This document shows positions 1 to 9,073 of a stretch of 64,000 nucleotides of DNA, one piece after another. The notes beneath the pieces were generated by a model. It did not search any database and was not told the DNA's origin. It saw nothing but the letters and a program-made list of their open reading frames with translations. The first letter of the stretch is position 1. Every line of letters starts with the position of its first letter. This DNA comes from Pseudoalteromonas luteoviolacea (lineage in GTDB: Bacteria; Pseudomonadota; Gammaproteobacteria; Enterobacterales; Alteromonadaceae): positions 1,640,001 through 1,704,000 of the forward strand of contig NZ_CP015411.1 of NCBI RefSeq assembly GCF_001750165.1. The letters are read 5' to 3'. A program made the position numbers and the translations under genes.

Positions 1-437
1 CCATAGCCATTTGAGTAGGGCTCTAACTTGGTCACAATACGGAGCGTTTGTGCATTACCCTCGAAGCCGCCGTAATCACGCATCAAATAATTGAGAGCGA
101 TTTCTCCACCATGTCCAAAAGGGGGGTGGCCAATATCATGGGCAAGACAGATGGTTTCAATGAGGCTAGCAGAAGGGAAGTGCTCAAAGTCAGGGTTTTG
201 CAATTTGAGGTGGCGCAATAGGCCTGTTCCTATTTGAGATACCTCCAATGAATGCGTTAGTCGTGTACGATAAAAGTCATTCACGCCAATACTCATGATC
301 TGCGTCTTTGATTGCAGGCGTCTAAAGGCGGCAGCGTGGATAATTCGAGAGCGATCTACTTGCCACGCTGAGCGATTATCGTTGGGGCGATTTTTTATTT
401 GATCAAGTAATCTTTGTTGCCATACGGGCTGGGTCAT
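1..437 (-). CDS. dgt: Deoxyguanosinetriphosphate triphosphohydrolase, C-terminus cut off by window edge
   Basis: HD-domain dNTP triphosphohydrolase that hydrolyses dGTP to deoxyguanosine and triphosphate in the cytoplasm. Visible in the first 145 residues are the family hallmarks: [20 protein letters not shown] near the N-terminus, then a [13 protein letters not shown] stretch, and the metal-binding HD segment [15 protein letters not shown]. The chosen start is the ATG whose complement is at 435-437, giving [14 protein letters not shown]. The rest of the gene lies beyond position 1. It is divergent from bax. The family assignment is clear from the HD segment; the symbol assumes the usual dgt rather than a paralogous dNTPase. 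Confidence 0.9.
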   Translation of the reverse strand, partial: MTQPVWQQRLLDQIKNRPNDNRSAWQVDRSRIIHAAAFRRLQSKTQIMSIGVNDFYRTRLTHSLEVSQIGTGLLRHLKLQNPDFEHFPSASLIETICLAHDIGHPPFGHGGEIALNYLMRDYGGFEGNAQTLRIVTKLEPYSNGY

Positions 438-587
438 AAGGTACTCTATGTGACTGGTTATTGTCTTATTCCATCTTTGTAAGCTAAGTATAGCGATGCA
501 AAGTTAAAATTGTAATTACTTGGAATAGTTAGGAAAAAGCTCATTTTAGCGACGGATTGGCATAAATTCGCGTTTAACGACTATTGT

Positions 588-596
588 TGCTATAAT
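588..596 (+). promoter_or_regulatory. Extended -10 promoter for bax
   Basis: TGCTATAAT is a perfect -10 hexamer with a TGn extension, about 100 bases upstream of the bax start, in the divergent dgt-bax spacer. No good -35 is seen, which fits an extended -10 promoter. Inferred from sequence only. Confidence 0.45.
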
Positions 597-694
597 CGGT
601 CGCCGTTTTATGAGATGAACTAAGTACAACGAGTCTTTCTCTGACAAAGGAAGTTCAGATAGCTCGTTTGGTAGGTACTAGTGAGAGGAGAATC

Positions 695-1519
695 ATGCGT
701 TCTAATTTGATTAAGATTTTATTAATTGCTGTCTCTTTGTACGCAATTATTTATCCATTTATAACTGAACCACCGGAAAAGCCAGAGCCAATAGAAGTAC
801 CAGAAGTTATCGTTGAGATCCCTGAAGTCGAAATACCTGAGCAGCCACTTCATAATGTGCAACTTCCTGACTTTGGCTCGATCAAAGATATCGCAACTAA
901 GAAAAAAACTTTTTTCGACTTTATCAAACCTCATGTAGAGGCCGAAAATAAGGTGATACTGCAACAAAGAGCCAGTATTGAGATTGCACTCATGATGTTG
1001 CAGTTTGAAGAGCTGCTCAGTGATGTGCAAATTGAACGGGTGCAAACTATTTTTCAACTTTATAAGATAGATCAAAGTGAGATCACTTCTGAGAGTTTAA
1101 AATTGGCCCTTGATAGAGTTGATATTATACCCAAAGAGTTGGCATTAATGCAGGCGGCCAATGAATCTGCTTGGGGTACATCTCGGTTTGCACGTATTGG
1201 TTTAAACTTTTTTGGGCAGTGGTGTTATCGTTCGGGGTGCGGGATGATCCCGAAGCGTCGTGCTGATGAGGCCGCGCATGAAGTGGCGGCATTTAAATCG
1301 GTCAGGGCATCGGTTACCTCGTATTTTAGAAATATAAATACACATGATGCATACCGAGAGCTCCGCGCAGTTCGCGCACAGTTGAGGGCGGATAAAAAAG
1401 AGATCATTGCAACGGCTTTAACCCCGGGTTTAATGTCATACTCTGAACGTGGACAAGATTACATTGAAGAACTCAATGATATGATCAGACATAACAAGGC
1501 TTATTTTGATGAAGAATAG
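695..1519 (+). CDS. bax: Bax-type glucosaminidase-domain protein
   Basis: Predicted peptidoglycan hydrolase (beta-N-acetylglucosaminidase fold, PF01832) anchored at the inner membrane. The start is the ATG at 695 behind GAGAGGAG; an in-frame TTG at 668 is less likely. This gives 274 residues, matching the usual length of Bax. A single membrane segment covers about residues 4-22, followed by a Pro/Glu-rich linker. The C-terminal domain carries the catalytic region ALMQAANESAWGTSRFA, with Glu as the likely acid, and the NFFGQWCY motif. The next gene overlaps its end by 11 bases, so the two are probably cotranscribed. Confidence 0.85.
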   Translation: MRSNLIKILLIAVSLYAIIYPFITEPPEKPEPIEVPEVIVEIPEVEIPEQPLHNVQLPDFGSIKDIATKKKTFFDFIKPHVEAENKVILQQRASIEIALMMLQFEELLSDVQIERVQTIFQLYKIDQSEITSESLKLALDRVDIIPKELALMQAANESAWGTSRFARIGLNFFGQWCYRSGCGMIPKRRADEAAHEVAAFKSVRASVTSYFRNINTHDAYRELRAVRAQLRADKKEIIATALTPGLMSYSERGQDYIEELNDMIRHNKAYFDEE

Positions 1520-2153
1520 GATCTTACCATTGCTGCTGTTATCTAGCAGCTTTGGTTGTTTCGCTGAAGAGTTTGTAGCCTCCTATGAGGGCTTTTATGA
1601 CCGCCTCAAGGTGGTCAAAAAAGGTGATTTTGAGTTTGCTCGAGTGAACTTCTACTTGGTTGAAGGTGAGAGTAAAAGGCCATGCACCATTGCAGAGGGA
1701 AACATAGTTACTGAGCAAACTTCAATGCCGCTGCACTATACTGAAAATGCACAGTTGATGTTACCAATTGACGAAAAGCTTGATAAAGACAAAGCGGTGG
1801 TAGTTGTAAAACCTGAGACTGCGACTTATTGCGAGATTAAGATCCAAATTGAATCTGCATACTTTGAAAACCAGCATTTAACAAAGCACAAGCTATATCA
1901 ACTACACACAGAGTTTGAGACGCTATTGAGCGATTTATCAGGTGTATTTGTGGGTAAGCTATTGTCTTTCATATTGCCTGATCAAAACGGTGTTACGGTG
2001 GAGTTTGAAAACGATGTCGCTTTAAGTGGTGAGGGCGTCAGCTGCGAATTGAATCGTTGCCGTTTTCATGTAAATGACAGCTGGGAAAATGATGATACTC
2101 GATTCAACGTGCTTGCTAACTTGGTCAGTGTTAAACCTTGGATAGAAAAGTAA
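1509..2153 (+). CDS. DUF2987 family secreted protein
   Basis: Exported protein of unknown function, about 214 residues. An N-terminal signal peptide (MKNRILPLLLLSSSFGCFA) precedes a globular part beginning EEFVASYEGFYDRLKVV. The overall pattern, including the paired Cys near SCELNRCRF, fits my memory of DUF2987, found in Alteromonadales and Vibrionales. The start ATG at 1509 lies inside the end of bax with AAGG just upstream, so translation is probably coupled. A strong terminator follows. No catalytic motif is visible. Confidence 0.7.
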   Translation: MKNRILPLLLLSSSFGCFAEEFVASYEGFYDRLKVVKKGDFEFARVNFYLVEGESKRPCTIAEGNIVTEQTSMPLHYTENAQLMLPIDEKLDKDKAVVVVKPETATYCEIKIQIESAYFENQHLTKHKLYQLHTEFETLLSDLSGVFVGKLLSFILPDQNGVTVEFENDVALSGEGVSCELNRCRFHVNDSWENDDTRFNVLANLVSVKPWIEK

Positions 2154-2182
2154 CTTAACGAGTTCGATAAATAACAGATATG

Positions 2183-2209
2183 AAAAAGCGACCATGAGGT
2201 CGCTTTTTT
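2183..2209 (+). terminator. Rho-independent terminator after the bax operon
   Basis: AAAAAGCGACC, a four-base loop and GGTCGCTTTTTT form an 11-bp stem with a T run. It lies between convergent genes, and the A run on the other side could let it also end the opposite transcript. Confidence 0.85.
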
Positions 2210-2242
2210 GTTCTGGTTGTGAATATGCTAATTGAAAATTGG

Positions 2243-3442
2243 TTAGGGTAGGTTCCAGTAGTAAATACCGTACCCGACAAACAAAGCTGGAATTGCTGAA
2301 TAGGCAGTTGCTAAAAGTGCTGCCTTTGGTGCCAGTGCAATCGCAGGGAATAGCGCATCGCCATCATTGGCTACAGCATTGGCTGCCAGTGCACTAAATG
2401 GCAATACACCCTGAATATATAGGCTGGTTACCACGATTTGCGGACCACAACCTGGCAGTAATCCGATCATAATCGCAATAAGCGGCGCGTAAATCGCATA
2501 TTCTGTGAACCAAGCTGCTAAGTCTAAGCCAAATAACGCGACCGATAGTTCGTAAATCATAAAGCTTGCCACAACCCATGCAGTGACAAAATGCGTGTCT
2601 TGAAGGATTTTAGCTAATCGAGAAGGGGGTTTAACCTCTTCTTCTTCTGCCGTAATTTGCTTATAAGTTTTACCTTTAGATGACAGCGCCCATATAACCA
2701 CTGCAAAGATAGCCATGCCCGCACCCAGCAGTTCGATAGGTTGTTCAAACTGACCCAAGTCCATGTTAAATGCCATTACTAACGAAATCGCAATACAAGG
2801 AAATAACACAATTTTCCATACTGGTTCACTCATGCGTACTGCAAAAGTGGGTGGGTCGCAGTCTTCTACTTGTTTGTCGTTGGCTTTGGGCCTGCAGTAA
2901 TCCGCTTTGTGAAAAAGGTTAACAGCCAAGCCGCTAATAGTGCCTACTGCAATACCTAACAAAATGATGCTCATGCCCTCAAGCGGTTTTTTAGCTAAAA
3001 GTAAAAATGCCGCATCACCCATGGTGGCTGTCAAAACCGCTACAACAGAAGCGAAGCTTGCTTGCCCTTTGGTAAATTGAGTTACGACGATGATGGCGCC
3101 GCCACATCCGGGTAAAGCGCCAAGCACTGCTGCCATGGTGACTTCAAGCGCTGGAGATTTTTTGTTTAAGTAACTGAGTTCTAACTGAGGGAGTTTTTCA
3201 ACGAGGTAATAATAAATTGCCAAGGTACCAGCAACAAACACACTGACTTGGAAAAAAGCGTCTGCTAGTGTGCCTAACGCGATGTCACGGATAGGTGCAT
3301 AAAATAAAGTTGCTATCAATAATAGCGGGAGAATCAACCGCTTATTTGCTGCCAAATAGGCAAATTGAGAAGCCGCCTTGAACGGATAAGAACGAGAGTA
3401 TGAGAGCATATAGTGCAACCGGTAACCTAATAACAGTTGCAC
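2243..3442 (-). CDS. mneA: Putative manganese exporter, MneA-like (10-TM heavy-metal exporter family)
   Basis: Polytopic inner-membrane protein of about 399 residues, resembling PF11449 putative heavy-metal exporters and the Vibrio cholerae manganese exporter MneA. Two pseudo-repeats are visible: LPGCGGAIIVVTQF followed by MGDAAFLLLA, and LPGCGPQIVVTSLY followed by NDGDALFPAIAL. The Asp residues in the GD motifs are candidate metal ligands. The annotated start is GTG at 3442, but the ATG at 3409 is possible and would suit a promoter placed under the Fur-type box at 3458. Identity as manganese rather than another metal is inference. The gene stands alone, upstream of and facing away from nothing but the M28 gene end. 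Confidence 0.7.
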   Translation of the reverse strand: MQLLLGYRLHYMLSYSRSYPFKAASQFAYLAANKRLILPLLLIATLFYAPIRDIALGTLADAFFQVSVFVAGTLAIYYYLVEKLPQLELSYLNKKSPALEVTMAAVLGALPGCGGAIIVVTQFTKGQASFASVVAVLTATMGDAAFLLLAKKPLEGMSIILLGIAVGTISGLAVNLFHKADYCRPKANDKQVEDCDPPTFAVRMSEPVWKIVLFPCIAISLVMAFNMDLGQFEQPIELLGAGMAIFAVVIWALSSKGKTYKQITAEEEEVKPPSRLAKILQDTHFVTAWVVASFMIYELSVALFGLDLAAWFTEYAIYAPLIAIMIGLLPGCGPQIVVTSLYIQGVLPFSALAANAVANDGDALFPAIALAPKAALLATAYSAIPALFVGYGIYYWNLP

Positions 3443-3457
3443 TTTAGTGTTAAATTA

Positions 3458-3476
3458 AATGAAAATCAATATCATT
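3458..3476 (-). promoter_or_regulatory. Fur-type box upstream of the MneA-like gene
   Basis: AATGAAAATCAATATCATT contains TGAAAATCAATATCA, which matches the 7-1-7 Fur core TGATAATNATTATCA at 12 of 14 defined positions. On the minus strand it overlaps a plausible promoter (TTGATT, 17-base gap, TAAAGT), so repression by Fur, or by a related metal regulator, is expected. Confidence 0.65.
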
Positions 3477-3481
3477 TCCAT

Positions 3482-5110
3482 TTATTTTCTTTGAAACTCA
3501 GATGTTGCACTCCAAGTTGGCCACGCTTCTTCTTGAGAAATTAAGTAACCAGCTTTGAAAAATAGTTGAAGATCTTGGACTGCGCCACTGAGATCCCACT
3601 CTTTTCTATAGCGATCGCATGGCTGATGGTAACAACCTCGTAGCACAAGGCTCATGCGCTTACGGTATTTTGCTGTAGCATCGTCGAATGGTTCATGGCC
3701 GCCACCTGCATACATAGCTGGGATACCCATGTTAGCAAAAGCAAAGTGGTCTGAACGATAGTAAATACCTGCAGATGGGTTTGACTCATTGGAGATTGAA
3801 CGGTTTTGCTCATCAGCCACTTCTTTAAGTACGCCATCTAGTGATGATTTACCAAGGCCAACAACGCTGATGTCTTTTACTTTACCAAGTAAGTTAAGGG
3901 CATCTAGGTTGATATTTGCAACGGTCTGGTTTGCTGGGATCACAGGTGTTTCAGCGTAGAATTTAGAGCCTAGTAAACCTTGCTCTTCTGCGGTGACCGC
4001 TAAGAAGGTGATCGAACGATCAGGGCGCTGCGGTAATTTAGCGAATGCCTCTGCCACTTCAATGATGCCGCCTGTGCCTGTCGCATTATCGTGTGCACCG
4101 TTATAAATTTTATCGCCTTTGCGGTTAGGATCGACACCTAGGTGATCCCAGTGCGCAGAGTAAATGATGTGCTCATCAGATTTTTTAGCACCCGGTAGCG
4201 TGGCGATAAAGTTATATGATACTGATTTTTTGATAGTGCTTTTCACATCGACAGACGCAGTTAAGCCGCCCATGTCTACATGATATGCACCTTCAGCAGC
4301 TTTCTTTTTGGCATCTTCAAAGTTTAGGCCCGCATCTGCAAAGAGCTCTTTTGCAACATCAACGCTGATCCAACCTTCAACCGCAACGCGGTCCATGTTG
4401 TTGTTCTCTTTTTGGAAGCCAAACTGCTCACCGCTCCAAGAGTTCTCAACCACTTCCCATGGATAAGATGCTGGCGCTGTTTCATGAATAATGATGGCAC
4501 CAGCTGCACCTTGACGGCTTGCCTCTTCATATTTGTATGTCCAACGTCCATAGTAAGTCATGGTATTACCGTTAAACACTTTAGGGTCTTTTGTTGCGTA
4601 GCCCGGATCATTTACCAGCATAACAACTGTTTTGCCTTTTACATCCAAACCTTCGTAGTCATTCCAGCCATATTCTGGCGCATTGACGCCATAGCCCACG
4701 AATACTAACTCTGAGTTGTTTAGAGACTGTGCAGGGCTGATACGGCTTGTGCCCATCACCATGCCTTTTTTGTACGGGTAGCTGCGCTCACCGATTTTTA
4801 GCGTCATGTTAGGATCGGCTTCGATTGATACCAGCGGTACCTCTTGCAAAAAGCTATTGCCGTTGCCTGGTTCATAACCTAATGCTTTGAAATGTTTAGT
4901 CAAATAAGCAAGCGTTAGTTCTTCGCCTTTGCTTGATGGCGCGCGGCCTTCAAATTCGTCAGAGGCAAGCGTTTTGATGTGTTCACCTAGTTGCACGGCA
5001 TTAATACTATTATATGCCGTGACAATGTCTTCAGGTGTGTTGCTTTTTGTCGTTGCACAGCCTGCTAAAATGGCAAGCGACAGAGCACTCAGTGTTAATT
5101 TTAGTTTCAT
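3482..5110 (-). CDS. M28-family zinc aminopeptidase, lipoprotein
   Basis: Secreted metallopeptidase of 542 residues, likely trimming N-terminal residues from peptides in the periplasm or at the outer membrane. The N-terminus has a lipobox (LAILAGC), so Cys18 is the probable lipidation site. A protease-associated domain spans roughly 120-280. The M28 catalytic domain follows, with zinc-site motifs SAHWDHLG (about 318), HDNATGTGG (about 340), TAEEQG (about 374) and the terminal YHQPCD. The start has GAAAGG as ribosome site. The stretch around RGCYHQPCDRYRKEW differs a little from the common YHQPSDEYDP form, but the gene is intact. Confidence 0.88.
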   Translation of the reverse strand: MKLKLTLSALSLAILAGCATTKSNTPEDIVTAYNSINAVQLGEHIKTLASDEFEGRAPSSKGEELTLAYLTKHFKALGYEPGNGNSFLQEVPLVSIEADPNMTLKIGERSYPYKKGMVMGTSRISPAQSLNNSELVFVGYGVNAPEYGWNDYEGLDVKGKTVVMLVNDPGYATKDPKVFNGNTMTYYGRWTYKYEEASRQGAAGAIIIHETAPASYPWEVVENSWSGEQFGFQKENNNMDRVAVEGWISVDVAKELFADAGLNFEDAKKKAAEGAYHVDMGGLTASVDVKSTIKKSVSYNFIATLPGAKKSDEHIIYSAHWDHLGVDPNRKGDKIYNGAHDNATGTGGIIEVAEAFAKLPQRPDRSITFLAVTAEEQGLLGSKFYAETPVIPANQTVANINLDALNLLGKVKDISVVGLGKSSLDGVLKEVADEQNRSISNESNPSAGIYYRSDHFAFANMGIPAMYAGGGHEPFDDATAKYRKRMSLVLRGCYHQPCDRYRKEWDLSGAVQDLQLFFKAGYLISQEEAWPTWSATSEFQRK

Positions 5111-5303
5111 GACCTTTCTTTTTTATGAGATTACTTCCAGGCTAATTAATACCATAATTGCAAAGTAAATTCGACTTTAGCCGATGTATGGTGCTAGTTA
5201 GATGGAAAAGTACGCAGACGTTATTTATCTTTTTGCGCCCTCGCGTGTATTTGGTAAAATGCGCGCAATAGTACAATTTGCGAAATGAGCACGCACAGTC
5301 AGC

Positions 5304-6146
5304 ATGAAAAAGTTTACTCCCCCTGAAAATTGGCAAAATCAATTGTTTGCGCAAGCCCCTTTTGCGCATTTACAGGCAATATTTAATTTACAAGCCTTTG
5401 ATACCTGGCCAAGCTTTGAATGGTTAAATGGGCAAACTAATCAGCAAAACGCGCAGGGTAAGCATATTGTTTTTACTGAAAATAGTAAGCTGGAAGAAGA
5501 AACACGCTACTACGAGGAGATCATTGCGCAAACTGGTCAGATACCAACGCGAGAAAATAACTGGCATGACTTTTTCGGGGCGATGATCTGGTGTTTATTT
5601 CCAAAAACGAAAAGTCTACTTAATAAACTGCATATTGAAGAAATTGCGCAGCACGGATTAAAAGAGCGCAGCCGCAAACGCAATGCATTAACCTTGTTTG
5701 ATGAATGCGGATTGGTACTCGCGGTGCCTCATATGCAATGGCAAGAAGATTTGCGTTCGCATTTATGGCATGACGCATTTTTTGTACATAAGGATAAGTG
5801 GCATAAAGAAGCTCGACCTTTTATTTTTGGCCATGCCAATTACGAAATGCTGACCAATCCGTTCATCGGACTTACGGGTAAGCTGCTATGTATTCAAGTT
5901 GACGAGTCTTTTGCTGCACTCCCTTTACTTGAGCAATACGCACACTTGGATAGCCGCGTGGTTGAGTTGATCACAACGGATAAGGTGTTGGATGACAATA
6001 AACAGATGTCACCCATTCCTCTGCTGGGCATACCTGATTGGCACTTTGACACGCAAGATGAAGCGTTTTATGCGAATGAAAACTACTTTAGACCTAAGAG
6101 AAGGAAGATAAGTGATAGTAGTAAACGGACTGAAAAAACGCTTTAA
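5304..6146 (+). CDS. DUF3025 family protein
   Basis: Cytoplasmic protein of 280 residues with no signal peptide or membrane segment. The central block PTRENNWHDFFGAMIWCLFP followed by RSRKRNALTLFDECG is characteristic of DUF3025. Function is unknown. The start ATG follows a C-rich spacer with weak ribosome site AGCATG context. The last 35 bases overlap natA in another frame, so DUF3025, natA and natB very likely form one operon. No catalytic residues can be named with confidence. Confidence 0.75.
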   Translation: MKKFTPPENWQNQLFAQAPFAHLQAIFNLQAFDTWPSFEWLNGQTNQQNAQGKHIVFTENSKLEEETRYYEEIIAQTGQIPTRENNWHDFFGAMIWCLFPKTKSLLNKLHIEEIAQHGLKERSRKRNALTLFDECGLVLAVPHMQWQEDLRSHLWHDAFFVHKDKWHKEARPFIFGHANYEMLTNPFIGLTGKLLCIQVDESFAALPLLEQYAHLDSRVVELITTDKVLDDNKQMSPIPLLGIPDWHFDTQDEAFYANENYFRPKRRKISDSSKRTEKTL

Positions 6147-6900
6147 GCTCGCAAAAGAGTTAGAAAATACCACCAGTCGTGGTGATGCAAGGCAGCGTGA
6201 TGGCTTCTTTCACTCTGTAGAAGATGTGTCTTTTCGCTGTGATAGAGGTGAAGTATTGGGGTTGCTTGGCCCCAATGGCGCGGGCAAAACTACCACGTTA
6301 CGCATGTTATCAACCGCCCTCAAACCTGATGCAGGCAGCATTGAAATATCTGGACATAACATTGTGAAACATCCCTTGAAAGGTCGTAAAGCCATTGGCT
6401 TTTTGTCTGGTACAACGGGTTTATATGGACGTTTAACGGCAAAAGAGAATGTCGAGTACTTTGCCAAATTGCATGGTTTAAAAGGCAAAGCCCTCAAAGT
6501 ACGTTGTGATGAATTATTTAGTCAATTAGCGATGGACGACTTTTTAGATAAACGCGCTGAGCATTTATCAACAGGCATGAAACAAAAAACCAATATTGCC
6601 CGAGCTGTGGTGCACCAACCTGATGTCGTTGTGCTGGATGAGCCAACCACAGGCTTAGATATTATGACCAAGCAAACCATTATACAGTTTATTCGTGAGC
6701 TCAAATCTGCGCATACCCCAGTGGTGTTTTCTACCCATCACCTTGATGAAATCGCTTTATTATGTGATAGCGTGTGCTTGATAGATAAAGGCCAAAGTCG
6801 TTTTTCTGGCAGTATTGAGGCGTTTAAAACAGCTGGGCAGAGTACTGAGCTAAACGATGCGTTTTTAAATATTGTGAATCACGGATGTGCAGATGTTTGA
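6112..6900 (+). CDS. natA: NatA-type ABC transporter ATP-binding subunit
   Basis: ATPase subunit of an ABC-2 type exporter resembling the NatAB sodium efflux system. Walker A is GPNGAGKTT, the signature is HLSTGMKQK and Walker B is VVVLDEPTTGLD, followed by the H-loop FSTHH. Length is 262 residues. Start is GTG at 6112 with AGAAGGAAG upstream, giving MIVVNGLKKRFKLAKE. An insertion of about 15 residues (TTSRGDARQRDGFFHS) between the first two strands is typical of this subgroup. It overlaps the preceding gene and its permease partner. Sodium as substrate is by family analogy only. Confidence 0.85.
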   Translation: MIVVNGLKKRFKLAKELENTTSRGDARQRDGFFHSVEDVSFRCDRGEVLGLLGPNGAGKTTTLRMLSTALKPDAGSIEISGHNIVKHPLKGRKAIGFLSGTTGLYGRLTAKENVEYFAKLHGLKGKALKVRCDELFSQLAMDDFLDKRAEHLSTGMKQKTNIARAVVHQPDVVVLDEPTTGLDIMTKQTIIQFIRELKSAHTPVVFSTHHLDEIALLCDSVCLIDKGQSRFSGSIEAFKTAGQSTELNDAFLNIVNHGCADV

Positions 6901-8104
6901 AGTATTTTTAAAGGAAGTCAAAGAGCTACTGCGTGATAGAAAAACGCTGTTTTTCGTCATTGCTCTGCCAATCGTTATCTTTCCTATCTTATTTGCTTTA
7001 CTTGGGTTTTTAGCGTCAAAAACTACCTTTGAAGCGGAGCAAAAGGTGCATACTTACTACCTTGCCAATGCAGAACATTCATCAGAGTTCGAGCAAATGC
7101 TGTTTTATCATAAAAGCTTTAAACCGTATGAAGGAGATGAGCAGTTTGACAGCATCGATGCATTAAAAGCCGCTGTAAAGGCGGGGAAAATAGATGTTGG
7201 TATTGAGATCCCCAAGCCACAGGTTAAGCCGTTGACAACTACACCTGAGCAAGTCATCTGGCATGTGGTATTTAATGATGCTCAATCGATTAACTTTGTA
7301 TATAAGCGATTGGAGAAGCTTATTAATAAATACGCTGCAGGCGTTCGTTCTGCTACGTTAGAAGCATTAGGGGCGCCTAAATCTCATCATAGTGCAATTC
7401 TAAAACCGATCACCATTACCAAAGTGGATACCGCAGATAAACGTGAAAACTACGGTGAAAAGCTCGGTGCATTAATCCCTTATATGTTGATCCCGCTTGT
7501 TTTAATGGGCGCAAGTTACCCTGCGATTGATTTGGGCGCAGGTGAAAAAGAGCGTGGGACTCTTGAAACTCTGTTGTTGACACCTGTCACGCGCACACAG
7601 CTGGTACTGGGTAAGTTTTTAACAATATTAGCCAGTTCTATTGCCTGTGCTTTGGTGACCGTCTCTAGTATGGCTATTTGGATAAGCATTGCAGGTGGAA
7701 TAGGGATATTGGATACCATTAAAGATGCATTTTCGAGTGTGAGGTTTGCAGACTTTATGCTGATTTTTGCACTGCTACTGCCTGTGGCTGTGATGCTCTC
7801 ATCCTTGGTGTTGGCAATTTCAATCTATGCACGCTCGTTTAAAGAGGCACAAAACTATATGGGGCCGCTGAGTATGTTGGTGTTTGTGCCCATTGTCGTG
7901 TCAGTGATGCCAAATATGTCGCTCAATACCACCACAGCTTGGATCCCCATTACCAATGTATCCTTAGCGATTAAAGAGATCATCAAAGGCACTGTTGACT
8001 ACAGTGCCGTGGTGATGATTTTTGTTGCATCAGCACTGCTTGCAGGGGCATTGCTGATGTTTTGTATACGCTGGTTTAGCAAAGAGTCCGTGTTATTTAG
8101 ATAG
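6893..8104 (+). CDS. natB: NatB-type ABC-2 permease
   Basis: Membrane subunit pairing with the preceding ATPase. About 404 residues: one N-terminal membrane helix (about 17-40), a large extracytoplasmic domain (about 45-195), then five or six helices with the ABC-2 hallmark GAGEKERGTLETLLLTPVTR. The ATG at 6893 is preferred; a GTG two codons upstream is also in frame. The eight-base overlap with the ATPase gene implies translational coupling. It ends 15 bases before the convergent phosphoesterase gene, in a short direct repeat (TTAGATAGCAA twice). Confidence 0.85.
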   Translation: MFEVFLKEVKELLRDRKTLFFVIALPIVIFPILFALLGFLASKTTFEAEQKVHTYYLANAEHSSEFEQMLFYHKSFKPYEGDEQFDSIDALKAAVKAGKIDVGIEIPKPQVKPLTTTPEQVIWHVVFNDAQSINFVYKRLEKLINKYAAGVRSATLEALGAPKSHHSAILKPITITKVDTADKRENYGEKLGALIPYMLIPLVLMGASYPAIDLGAGEKERGTLETLLLTPVTRTQLVLGKFLTILASSIACALVTVSSMAIWISIAGGIGILDTIKDAFSSVRFADFMLIFALLLPVAVMLSSLVLAISIYARSFKEAQNYMGPLSMLVFVPIVVSVMPNMSLNTTTAWIPITNVSLAIKEIIKGTVDYSAVVMIFVASALLAGALLMFCIRWFSKESVLFR

Positions 8105-8119
8105 CAATTTAGATAGCAA

Positions 8120-8920
8120 TTAGGCGGCTTTGACGCCGTCTAAATTTTGTGTGTCTAACTCAACGACATTCAATACTTTTTGTATATCAGACCAATGCAA
8201 TAGCTCAATGCGCCCTTGCTCATTTTCAACAAGTGCCGTGCAGTTTTCGATCCAGTCACCGTCATTACAATATACGATGCCGTCGGTGACATTAATTCTG
8301 GGCTGGTGAATATGGCCACAGATAATGCCATCCATACCTTGTTTTTTTGCTTCGTGCACAGCGGCTTGTTCAAATGCGGCGATGGCTGCACGAGCTTTAT
8401 GCACCCTGTTTTTAAGCCAAGAGGCCAGCGACCAATAGTGTCCGCCATAGAGCTTACGCACGCGGTTGGTCCAACGATTTAAAAACAGTAAAAAATCATA
8501 GGCTTGATCGCCAATAATGCTGATTAATTTGTTGTAGCGGGTGGCCGAGTCAAAATCATCGCCGTGTAGCAATAAGAAACGCTTACCTGCTGAGGTGGTA
8601 TGCACGTATGTGTGGTGCACTTCAACATTAAACAGTGTCATATCCACATAATTGCGAAACGTCTCGTCGTGGTTACCCGGGATATAAATAACACGCGTAC
8701 CGGACTCTGCTTTTTTCTGAATACATTCTAAAACTTGATAGTGGCTTGGGTGCCAGTAGAATTGCCTTTTTAAAGACCAAAGATCTACGATATCACCCAC
8801 TAAATACAAGGTATCGCAGCGAGTACAATTTAAGAAGTCCAATAAGAATTCAGCTTTACAGTCTTTATAACCGAGGTGCACATCTGAAATCCATATGCTG
8901 GGGTAGTAAGTTTGCTCCAT
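8120..8920 (-). CDS. LpxH-like metallophosphoesterase
   Basis: Calcineurin-type phosphoesterase of 266 residues. The five metal-site blocks are all present: SDVHLGY, GDIVDLW, GNHDE, HGDDFD and GHIHQP. The family is usually annotated as UDP-2,3-diacylglucosamine diphosphatase, the lipid A enzyme that gives lipid X, but this branch (with the SLKRQFYWHPSHYQV block) may have another substrate, so no symbol is given. The ATG at 8920 behind GAGAG is the likely start; a TTG five codons earlier is also in frame. Cytoplasmic face of the inner membrane is the expected location. Confidence 0.8.
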   Translation of the reverse strand: MEQTYYPSIWISDVHLGYKDCKAEFLLDFLNCTRCDTLYLVGDIVDLWSLKRQFYWHPSHYQVLECIQKKAESGTRVIYIPGNHDETFRNYVDMTLFNVEVHHTYVHTTSAGKRFLLLHGDDFDSATRYNKLISIIGDQAYDFLLFLNRWTNRVRKLYGGHYWSLASWLKNRVHKARAAIAAFEQAAVHEAKKQGMDGIICGHIHQPRINVTDGIVYCNDGDWIENCTALVENEQGRIELLHWSDIQKVLNVVELDTQNLDGVKAA

Positions 8921-9032
8921 CTTGTTTACTCTCAAGCGTAATAATGTCTACGGTAAAGGCACGAGATGACAAACGTTTATCAGTATTGAGACGCTAAGAT
9001 GACATTTTCTTCAAAGGTTGCGCTCAAAAACA

Positions 9033-9059
9033 AAAAACGCGCCATTTAGGCGCGTTTTT
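9033..9059 (-). terminator. Rho-independent terminator after proS
   Basis: AAAAACGCGCC, five-base loop, GGCGCGTTTTT: a GC-rich stem flanked by A and T runs, about 15 bases past the proS stop on the minus strand. Confidence 0.85.
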
Positions 9060-9073
9060 AAAATTGGGAAGAG

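Noticed and set aside
4412..4708. Plus-strand frames opposite the M28 peptidase gene
   Set aside because: Fully overlapped by a well-supported gene with clear catalytic motifs.
8093..8122. Short tandem repeat TTAGATAGCAA between natB and the phosphoesterase gene
   Set aside because: Only two partial copies of about 11 bases at a convergent junction; too short to claim a function.
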